Shown here one piece after another: positions 46,508 through 55,381 of a stretch of 64,000 nt of DNA (positions are counted from its first letter, which is position 1; each line of letters begins with the position of its first letter). The notes beneath the pieces are model-generated. The model did no database searches. It saw nothing but the letters and a program-made list of their open reading frames with translations, and was not told where the DNA came from. The stretch is from Lycium barbarum. Lineage: Eukaryota > Streptophyta > Magnoliopsida > Solanales > Solanaceae. The position numbers and the translations under genes were made by a program. The stretch covers positions 55,450,457-55,514,456 of the forward strand of contig NC_083343.1 in NCBI RefSeq assembly GCF_019175385.1, given 5' to 3'.

Positions 46508-48561
46508 ATGCCGCCGAAAGGGAAAGCTACAGCTGCCCAGAAAGGCAAAGCTACGACAAAGAGGCAGGCGGAAAGAGAGCCTCCGGCAAATGTAGAGGAA
46601 AGTGAATCGCAAAGTGAGGCCCCGCCCAATATAGAAGAGCAGGGAGGTGCCTCAGCTCCGATTCCTCCACCGGGTGCTTTGGGTCAACAAGTGTCCGAGG
46701 CCATACATTTATTGACACAGTTGGATGCCGCTCAGGCACAACGACAGAATGCGGGCCCAAGTGATCGTTCAGCTAGTACAAGAGCCCGTGATTTCCTTAC
46801 TCTAAATCCTCCAGAATTTTTCGGGTCGAAGACGGATGAGGACCCACAAGGTTTTATCGATGAAATGCTGAGGACGTTAACACTTATGCATGCTTCTGAG
46901 ACTGAATCTGTAGAGTTGGCCTAATATAGACTTCGCGACGTGGCGATGCTATGGTATAAGAATCGGGTAATAACAAGAGGGGAGAATGCCCCACCTCCCG
47001 TGTGGCAAGAGTTTGTAGATGCCTTTATTCGTCACTATTTGCCACCTGAAGTCCGCCGAGCTCGAGCGTACAGGTTCTTGAATTTGAAACAAGGAAGCAT
47101 GAGTGCCCGAGAGTATAGTATGCAATTCAACTCATTGGCCCGGTATGCTCCGACGATGGTGGCTGACATGGGGGACCGAGTCTATAGATTTGTGAGTGGT
47201 TTAGGACCACACTTGTTCAGAGATTGCCTGACATCCTCTTTGCAAGACGGGATGGATATTTCCCGGATACAGGCCCATGCTCAGAACCTCGAGGAACGAC
47301 AACGACAGCAGAGTAGTGATCGTGAGGGTGACAGAAGACAAGGTAAGAGGGCTAGATCTATGGGGGAGAGCAGTGAGTACCGAGGTTGAACAAGACAGAC
47401 GCATTCCAGGCAATCAGGTCAGTCAGCGACCAGTGCACCTCCCAGATTCTCGGATAGGAGATTCGACCGTTCTTTTCAGTCAGGTCAGGGGCAGAGTTCG
47501 AGGGCCTCAGATTCGCAGGCTAGGGGAGACTTTAGCCAGAGGAGACCTCCAGTACCGCGGTGTAGCCAGTGTGGCAAATTACATTCCGGACAGTGTCGTC
47601 AGGGTTCGGATGCTTGTTATGCTTGCGGGCAGGTTGGTCATATGATGAGAGATTGCCCTTCAGCGAGAGATAGAGCTGGGACTCAGCCTACAGGTTCAGC
47701 AGCGGGTTCTTCTTCAGCATGCCCGACAGCACAGACTCCTCAGACTACAGCAGGTAGGGGTAGAGGTAGAGGGGGAGCATCCACTTCAGGTGCTGTTCAG
47801 CCCCGTGTGTATGCTTTAGCTGGGTGACAGGATCTTGAGTCTTCCCCAGATGTTGTCACAGGTACCTTGACTATATTTTTCCGTGACGTATATGCTCTGA
47901 TTGATCCAGGTTCTACCTTCTCATATATTACTCCGTATATTGCGGATTGTGTTGGGGTAAGACCTGAGCCAATTAAACCCTTCGAGGTATTCACTCCGAT
48001 TGGTGATCCTGTAATAGCGAGGCAAGTATATCAGAACTGGGTAGTCATTATAGGTGATCGTCAGACAAGGGCTGATCTAATTGAACTTGAGATGATAGAT
48101 TTTGACGTAATTATGGGTATGGACTGGTTGGAATCATGCTATGCTAATGTTTGTTGCCGGACAAAGGTAGTTCGATTCCAATTTCCAGGAGAGCCCATAC
48201 TCGAGTGGAAGGGTAATACAGTTTCCCCAAAGGGTAGGTTTATTTCCTACCTTAAGGCGAGAAAGATGATAGCCAAGGGTTATATTTGTCATCTGGTTCG
48301 GGTTCATGACACGGAAGCGGAAGTGCCAACTTTCCAGTCTGTCCCGGTAGTGAATGAATTCCTAGATGTGTTTCCCGACGAGTTACCAGGCCTTCCTCTA
48401 GAAAGGGAGATTGATTTCGCCATTGATTTATTACCAAACACCGAGCCTATTTCTATTCCTCCGTATCGAATGGCTCCAGCATAATTGAAAGAGCTAAAAG
48501 CACAGCTAAAAGATTTACTTGAGAAGGGGTTTATAAGGCCTAGTTCCTCGCCATGGGGAGC
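46508..48561 (+). pseudogene. gag: Gag-protease frame of D with four in-frame stops
   Basis: One frame runs from ATG 46508 (MPPKGKATAAQKG) to the truncation, with no frameshift, broken only by stops at 46922-46924, 47387-47389, 47825-47827 and 48482-48484. Gag domain: ARDFLTLNPPEFFGSKTDED, ESVELA, PPPVWQEFVDAFIRHYLPPEV. A CCHC knuckle CYACGQVGHMMRDC lies near 47614-47655, after a second Cys pair (CSQCGKLHSGQC). The protease has YALIDPGSTFSYITP and FDVIMGMDWL. RT begins with [19 protein letters not shown] and is cut. Each stop is explained by one base change from the T1 or F residue at that place: Ser TCA to TAA, two CGA-like codons to TGA, Glu GAA to TAA. MPPK start is preceded by GGTTTCAG. 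Confidence 0.93.
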
Positions 48562-49786
48562 TGATAACGTCCAAATCCACCCTATTAATTAGAATGAGCA
48601 CGGTCGTATGCAAATATATTTTACCCAACTATGAGTCGGGGTCGAATCCCACAGAGAACAATATGTAGGCGATTAGGAAAAGTAGGAATTTTTACTAACT
48701 ACGCTAAAGCCAAACGATGGATAATATTTTGGTTTTGTTTGAGAGAAAATTATAACTAATGCAAAAATGTAAACTAACCTAGAAAGCAAGTAAAATGATC
48801 AATGGCCACAAGCATGGATACAAGGGAGACTACGCTCAAGTAACGATCCAATGTATTTCATGATTTACAAATAATGGTGAATTTATATTACTTAGCCTCG
48901 GATAATGACTCTAAATTAGCTTCTTCCGAAGACTAACTAGACTACCTAATTGAAAATCCCTAAAGCAATTAGGAGCATTAAGAACACCCGAATATGGCTA
49001 CAAGTGGTGTCGCCTATTCCTAGGTCGATTTCCATTAGATGAGGGTTAACGCCCCAAATTCTTGTTAATTAATCTTTCCCAATCCCGAGTTTGCCTCTTC
49101 CAAGTTTAAACCGAAATAAATGGGCAAGTCTTAGGGTTAGCTACTCCCTTAAGAATCATTCAAAATGAGATTAATTAAAGAAATAATAACTCACTTCATT
49201 AGGAATAAAATCATTCAACACATAAGCAAAACAAGAGATTCAATCCAAACTTAAACAATATATACTTCCATAAACAAGGTTCAAGTATTGAAATGAAATA
49301 CTACACACATAAATATTCAATACCAAACAAGAAATTGAAGAAAGAATTAAGAATATCTGATTAAAGTGCTTCCAATCTTCTCCTCCAATGTGTTGGTGTG
49401 AAACCCTAGCCTCCAAGGACTTGTGTTGAGCCAAAGATGAAAATATTTTGCCCCCTAGTCTTCCTTTTATGTTTCCCAATTTTTCCAAGTCCAAAAAATG
49501 ACAAAATATGCCCCAGATTTTCGTTTTTGCAGTTCTGCCCGTTTTTTGCAAATCTGTCCCCTTTTTTGCAAAACTGTCCACTTTTGACAGTTTTGCAAAA
49601 CTGTGCAGTTTTGTACAATTTGACCTCTTTTTGACTTTATTTTCACTTGGTTACTTCCGATCACTTCTAAATCACATAAACCTGTAAAATAGATGTAAAT
49701 GATATTAAATGCACTATTTTCTCAAGCAAACATAGCAAAAATATAAGATTAAAGAAGAGATAAGTTGGTAAAATACTAACTTATCA
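48562..49786 (-). mobile_element. 3' LTR of E (1225 bp)
   Basis: Short inverted termini TGATAA/TTATCA. Near the left end it carries GTCGAATCCCACAGAG, common in plant LTRs. A run of TTTTGCAAAACTGTCC-type repeats lies at 49528-49616. Confidence 0.8.
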
Positions 49787-49823
49787 AACCCCCAAACTTA
49801 AACTATTGCTTGTCCTCAAGCAA
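49787..49823 (-). promoter_or_regulatory. PPT and pre-PPT hairpin of E
   Basis: Minus-strand TTGCTT-GAGGAC-AAGCAA (49823-49806), then TAAGTTTGGGGGTT (49800-49787) next to the LTR. Confidence 0.82.
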
Positions 49824-51412
49824 TTCAAAACATACACTCTCTTTCGAAGAAATCGACTCAATAGTACACCAACATCATACCAAGTTAAAAAGTCTACTTT
49901 AAGCACAAAAACGTGACTTTGATTGGTACCAACATTTAATTCAAAACATATGAATCACCAACTTCTTCTTAAAAACTTCATTTTCCTTTCAAGTGCTCAA
50001 ACACCAAGTTAATCAAAGTAGCAATCAAGTCATGACACTAAAGCTTCAAAATTTGCCTCCTTATCACAAAACAACTTTCTTTTGTTCATTCCTCTCAATT
50101 GGAAAATGAAACAATTTCACAACTTAAATTCTCATGTGCCCTCACACTCAAGAGAGAATCCCACACTTAAAAAATGTAATTCAAAACACAAATGGGATAT
50201 TAAATAGAAAGAATTAACTCTCTTCTCTCACAAAGATGTTCAATTGCACAGGTAGTACCATAAGCTTGCCCTTCATGTATTTCTCCACTAATATAGACAC
50301 ACTTGGTTCAAAATCAATTAGGACTTAAAGGGTTGTAATGTAGGCTTTTAGTTAAGGTAGGGACATAATTTGGAAATAGTGACTCAAAAACCTCCCTAAG
50401 CACTACAATTTTCAACAATCAAAGCACACTTCCTTTCAAGCTTTTCCACCATTTTTTTTCATTTTTCATTTCGCCAACTAGTCTTCCCTTTATTTACAAC
50501 TCTTTGTTATTCCTTCCTTTATTTTTATTTTTTTTCTTTTTCAAAATAACAAGGAAGTTTCCAATTTTTTTTTTTTACTACTTAATTTTTTTCTTTCACC
50601 TTAAAGTAACTCCCACATCACAACTTTTTCCAACTATCACCCTCAAACTTAGGCTTTTAGCCTACGTTTGCACTTTCAACGCACTTAAGGAGGTAGGGTA
50701 CCAAAAGATGGATCAATGAAGAACAAAAGGTTAAAGCTTGTAACATGGTTGCCAAAGAAAAGGTTAAAGGCTCAAAAGGGGTTGACTAGGGAAAATATGC
50801 AAGGGTAGGAAATTTATGGCAAAACGATCCAAAGAAGGCCTAACATCATTTTTCAAACCAAGTGTAACCTAGAATTTCGCCTTGAAACACATTCCGGGCA
50901 AGTTCTAGACCACAAGTAATGTAAAAGAACTCACAAAAACCTCACCACACATGGCACATGATAATCCAAGTAGAATATGTATCCAAAACCCAATTGAAAC
51001 AAATGAACTCAAAGAAAGTCACTTATAGCCTAAAGAGACTAATTAGTGAAAGTAAGAGCCAAAAATTGAGTCTAAAAGTCCCAACAAGAATCCTTCCTTC
51101 AATCATTTTTCTTTTTCAAAATTCAAGAATTCATATGCCAAGGTTTAAATATGTTGGTACCAAGCAAGCCAAAAATTAGCCAAGGGGTAAAAAATCACAT
51201 CCCAACACCATTTTTACTCCTAAACTACCTAACTAAGAACGGAAATAAAATAACAAAAGTGACTAATCCACAACATGCAAAAAGAACGAAATTTTCAAAA
51301 ATTTGAGCAAGTTCCATTTATAACAACAACTATCCACAGCTAAACCAACAGTCACAAAATAAGCCCGGCAAGGGCACACAATCAAGCATAACCAAAATAT
51401 AATGTGTTACCA

Positions 51413-51454
51413 CATGCCACCCCCAACTAAAAATATTGCAGTGTCCTCATTGCA
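51413..51454 (-). promoter_or_regulatory. Second PPT-like site and GAGGAC hairpin inside E
   Basis: Minus-strand TGCAAT-GAGGAC-ACTGCA (51454-51437, one mismatch), then TTAGTTGGGGGTGGCA ending near 51413, followed by TGTGGTAACACATT. It looks like a second 3' terminus, either an internal PPT or another decayed element lying in 49824-51412. Confidence 0.5.
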
Positions 51455-51493
51455 CATAATCAAAACAAAACATAAAAATAGATTTTATTTTTT

Positions 51494-51638
51494 TGTGTGC
51501 AACTGGACATTTTTGCAAAAAACTGGACAGTTCTGCAGAAACTGGACAGTTTTTGCAACTGGACAGTTCTGCAGAAACTGTTCAATTTTGCAAAAACTGG
51601 ACAGTTTTGCAAAAACTGTGCAAAACAGTTCTGTTAAC
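51494..51638 (+). repeat. TTTTGCAAAAACTGGACAG repeats at the right end of E
   Basis: About seven short units of TTTTGCAAAAACTGGACAG and TTCTGCAGAAACTGGACAG. Similar units occur in opposite sense in the LTR (49528-49616). Each core is itself palindromic (TTTTGCAAAA, TTCTGCAGAA). Confidence 0.8.
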
Positions 51639-52118
51639 TGTTATATCCCGTGTTTTCGCATATTCGGAAAATTTGGAGTAATTGTGACTTGTAAAGAATA
51701 AGGCCAGATTTTGATTTCATCGGACCTATATGTTGTTGTGTATGAAAAGTGTTGACGCGGAGACATCGGGGAAGGCCAAGGGCAAAATTGGAATTTCGGA
51801 AATTATTTTCGGGAATTACAAAACGAGAATTCTAACAAGATGGGCTCAAAAAAAAATAATAGAAAATTGAGGCCCAAATTTATAGGGGTGGCCGGCCATG
51901 AAACTAGCCCAAGCCCATGTTATTAATTTGTTATGTGACTAAGTCATGTGACAAATTAATATAAAAGGAGATAATTTTCAAGAAAATTCAAGAACAATCA
52001 TAAAAATTGAAGAACACCACAAAAAGAGAGGGCATTCGGCCCTAGAGAAAGAGGAAAGAAAAAAAAATTCCTAGCCTTTGATTTCATTCCAAAAATCTTG
52101 TCTTTCTTGAATTATTAA
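51639..52118 (+). mobile_element. LTR G, first piece (interrupted by F)
   Basis: It starts TGTTATATCCCGTGTTTTCG and is related to the LTR of F (TGTTATGTCCCGTATTTTCG). TATA box TATAAAAGG at 51960-51968. It is cut at ATTAA (52114-52118), duplicated at 61481-61485, and resumes at 61486. Confidence 0.88.
51960..51968 (+). promoter_or_regulatory. TATA box, LTR G
   Basis: TATAAAAGG, about 320 bases into the LTR. Confidence 0.6.
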
Positions 52119-55100
52119 TGTTATGTCCCGTATTTTCGTATAACGAGAAATCAAGAAAATAAATAAGACTTGTGTGTGTAGAGGAAATATTTTGATTTTG
52201 GTGAGTATGACTATGTTGGTGATGGAATTATTAATGTCAAGACCTCGGGGAAGGCCGAGGGTAAATTTGGAATTTCGGAAATTAGTTTCGGGAATTACAA
52301 AACGGGACATTTTATGAATTGGGCCAAGAAAATTTGAACAAAAATGGAGGCCCAAAAATAGGTGAAGTGGCCGGCCAAGTGAGGCCCAAGCCCACTTTTA
52401 AAGAGTCATGTGCTAAGCACATGACTTCTATTTGGATAAATATCATGCTAGCACTTGGTAATTATCAAGAATTTGATCATAAATTCAAGAACACAAAAAA
52501 GAGGGGTTTCGGCCTAGAGAGAAAGAAAAGAAAGAAAAAAAATTCCAAGCTTGATTGTTGATCCAAAAATCTCAAGTTTTACATAGTTGTGAAGTACTCA
52601 AGACGCTCTCCGACGTGATACAAGTAGTTTGGAGAAAGAGCGACATTTGCGACAAGTCGGAAATTCAAGAAAAAGGTAAGATTTTTATGTTTTAATGTTA
52701 TGAAATGGATATATGTGTGTTAGTGATTGGATTAGTGTGAAGATTTTGGGATGAGGATGTGTTTGTGCATGGTGTGTGTGTGTAAAAAAGGGTGTGTTGG
52801 CCGTGAGATCCATGTGGTGCTACCCATAAGAATTTTATCTTGTTTAATTTGAATAATGTGTTGTTGTGATCATTATGTCGTAAAGGATCGATTAAAGAAT
52901 TGAGTTGGTGTTAGAAAATAATTTCGGACGTTATCGGAAAGTGTATACTTTTGGTATATTTGTGAATATCATAGTATATTTATGATACTAAAGACCTTAA
53001 TTAAGATTTATGGTTGATGATAACGAATTTGGAATGAAACGACGTAAGTTAGAACGTTCGTCGTAACTTTTGGTGTTTTGAATGAAAATTGGAGAGTAGT
53101 GAACTTTGGGGATGTATGTATGTGATTTGGAACTTGTATGTAGTGTGTTTGAGTAATTGGGAATGAGTGAATGAATACACTAATGGGGGAATAGATTTGG
53201 ACTTTTGAAGTTGAATCAAGAATTGCCAACTTATGTATTAAAGTGAAATTTTGAAGTTAATGTAGTGTAATTGTGGTTTGTATGGCTTAATGACGTTTGG
53301 GTTGTTGTTGTTGTTGTATTCTGAGCCGAGCTAAGTCTCGGGGGTGTTATAATTATAGGGGAAGTGCTGCCGAAATTTCGGTAGCCAAGTTTAGCCCCAA
53401 AGATGAATATGTTAATTCTCATGAATAGTAACTGGTAAAGGTGACCATTTGCAGTTTCTGGACGAAACGGGAATTGCGATTTGAGGAGCGTAAGGCGCCA
53501 GCCAGGTATGTAAAGCCTACCTCTCATTCTTTTGGCATGTCCTAGACCCACTAGGTAAATTTCGGAATCTCGGGAATAACCCTGCTCTTGGAAATCGAAG
53601 TTCAAGTTCGAGCACTATTCACTCAGCGCGATTGAACCCTTTTTGTCACATTTAGTGGAAAGAATGTTCGTACTTCCATAACTTGTACTGTTGTGTCCGA
53701 AACTCTTCGAAACTGTTGTAGATGGCTCTATGGAGCCGAAAGTCTGTGATTTGTGTCCGCCGCCTCAATTTGACTCGAGGTGGGCCCGCGAGCCCCGAGG
53801 CTCCCCTTATTCGGTTTGTTTAATTCGTTTGTGTCCGTTATGATCCGCAACCGTCTGTTTATGACCCAAAGATGTATTTGAAGCTTCCTACGCCTTTAAT
53901 GTACGTTCTGTACTTCGAACGATGTGAGATTTTCGGAAAATGGCGTATGAACAGTTTTTCTTGAGAATTTGGCCGTTTGGCACTTCGTAACTTACATACG
54001 CAAACTTTGACCAGTCCGATTCCCACTCCGAGCTTTCTGGCGTCAGTATATTCTTATACGTACTATATGTTGAGTCCGACAAGTTATTTTTGATATGCAT
54101 ATGGTTTCTGCACTACTCTGTTCGTGCTGTCTGCTATGACTTCGTTCGTCGGTACCCGGGCCGACTTTGTGATCGTGCGCGCTATTATATATTCGGGAGT
54201 TATGATGTGTTACGGTTTCCGAGGCCTCGCCATAGGGCCGGTTACCGCTTATGGAGTTATGATGTGATATGGCATTTGATATGTTCTTATGATACGATGT
54301 GTGTGTGATATGATGTGTCTGGAGACTGTACGGAGATTTGAAAACTTCTGGAGTTATGATGTGTTGTGGCACCAGCGTCGGGGGGTGACCACGTCCCTAA
54401 ACCCTATACATGATTTTATTTGCATTTGTACGTTCGCCTCCCGCACAGGTTTGCTTTGTTTGTGATGTTGGTGTGTTTGCTCTTTCTGACTCCACCTGTG
54501 TTTGTGATTTCTGTACCTTCTGCTTTACATACTCAGTACTTCTCCCGTACTGACCCCCGTTTCTTCGGGGGCTGTGTTTCATGCCCGCAGGTACAGAAGC
54601 TCGTTTGGGTGGTTCTCCAGTTTAGGCTACTCATTCTGCTGTGTTGGAAAGCTCCCCTTGATCCGGAGCCTACTTTTGGTACATATCTTTTGTTGTGTCT
54701 GTATTCTGTACATTTGGATGAGTGGGTACGGCGGGGCCCTGTCCCGTCCTATGTTCTTATGTTCTGTTTTGTCTAGAGGCCTGTAGTCAGATTTGTGGGT
54801 CGTGGGTCCGGTGTGTTTGCATGTGAGTCTGTTTTACGATCTTAAGTGGCCCGTACGCTGCTATGGCCAAGTCGGCCTCTGAATTTGTATGTGTGTGTAT
54901 GCATTTGGGGGCGATGTGCATTCCGCCACCCTTCTGATGTGTGTGTGTGAAATTTGGCGATGTATATTCCGCCTCCTTTCTGATTTGTGATTTGTCTGAT
55001 CTGTACGGGCGACTGCTTAGGATAAGTGTTCGGTAGTTGTTTGATTGCGATGTTGAGTTCGAATAACGTACGTTGAGTTTGGTCGAGTCTGATTACGATG

Positions 55101-55171
55101 ATCTGGGTGTGAGTTCGTTTGGGGTGTCCCTGAAGGGCACCAGTCGCGGCCCACGGGGCTGGGTCGTGACA
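52119..55171 (+). mobile_element. 5' LTR of F (3053 bp)
   Basis: It starts TGTTATGTCCCG and ends GGGTCGTGACA. Donor-like AAG|GTAAG at 52676, CAGGTATGTAAAGC near 53503, repeated ATGATGTG-type units about 54190-54370, CAGTAC module with CCCCC/GGGGG hairpin 54534-54571. No protein-coding region is supported; the 124-residue antisense frame at 53231-53605 is only duplicated with the LTR. Confidence 0.95.
52674..52681 (+). other. 5' splice-site-like sequence in the F LTR
   Basis: AAG|GTAAG with the junction at 52675/52676, about 557 bases into the LTR. Equivalent sites occur in T1, B, D, G-type and solo LTRs. Confidence 0.45.
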
Positions 55172-55175
55172 AAAG

Positions 55176-55189
55176 TGGTATCAGAGCGG
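55176..55189 (+). other. Primer binding site (tRNA-iMet), F
   Basis: TGGTATCAGAGCGG after the four bases AAAG. Confidence 0.95.
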
Positions 55190-55230
55190 TTTGTCCTCGG
55201 AATGTCTACAGGCCGTGTCTAGTAGAGTCT

Positions 55231-55266
55231 TGTTTATCGATGTGTTGTGCACCACATCTATAAACA
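55231..55266 (+). other. Leader hairpin with palindromic loop, F
   Basis: Arms TGTTTAT/ATAAACA, inner GATGTG/CACATC (perfect), loop TTGTGCAC with palindrome GTGCAC. This is the cleanest copy: 13 pairs with one mismatch between the two stem segments. Confidence 0.78.
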
Positions 55267-55381
55267 GGGAGCTACAGGACATCTAGGATGTTGTGTTGCC
55301 CTTTCTTTGGAATCTTAGATCGTGCGATAGAGCTGTGTTATTAGGGTCATTTTGATCTGACCCGTTGTTGTGTTTGCAGCG

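Larger units (their letters stand above)
43926..48561 (+). mobile_element. D: Tekay-type element, 5' LTR to start of RT, truncated by E
   Basis: It has a complete 5' LTR, PBS, hairpin, and gag-protease leading into the first RT residues; it is cut at 48561, inside the SSSPWGA block, by the LTR of E. It belongs to the same family as T1 and the solo LTR at 10686. Confidence 0.93.
48562..51638 (-). mobile_element. E: Athila/Tat-like element, 3' LTR and 3' part of the internal region
   Basis: On the minus strand, TTGCTT-GAGGAC-AAGCAA and a PPT precede an LTR that starts TGATAAGTTAG (49786) and ends GGACGTTATCA (48562). TGATAA...TTATCA termini and the TTGAGGACAAGCAA plus GTTTGGGGG signature are usual for plant Athila/Tat 3' ends. 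No protein motif was seen in 49824-51638, which is mainly AT-rich untranslated DNA. It is truncated at 51638 by LTR G. Confidence 0.78.

Noticed and set aside
48562..48640. Helitron or TIR transposon end at TGATAACGTCC
   Set aside because: TGATAA/TTATCA termini are followed by a PPT and GAGGAC hairpin, so this is an LTR.
53231..53605. 124-codon minus frame, repeated at 59540-59914
   Set aside because: Inside the F LTRs, antisense, no domain; duplicated with the LTR.
54400..54413. Telomere-like CCTAAACCC motif (also 60709-60722)
   Set aside because: A single copy in each F LTR; no array.
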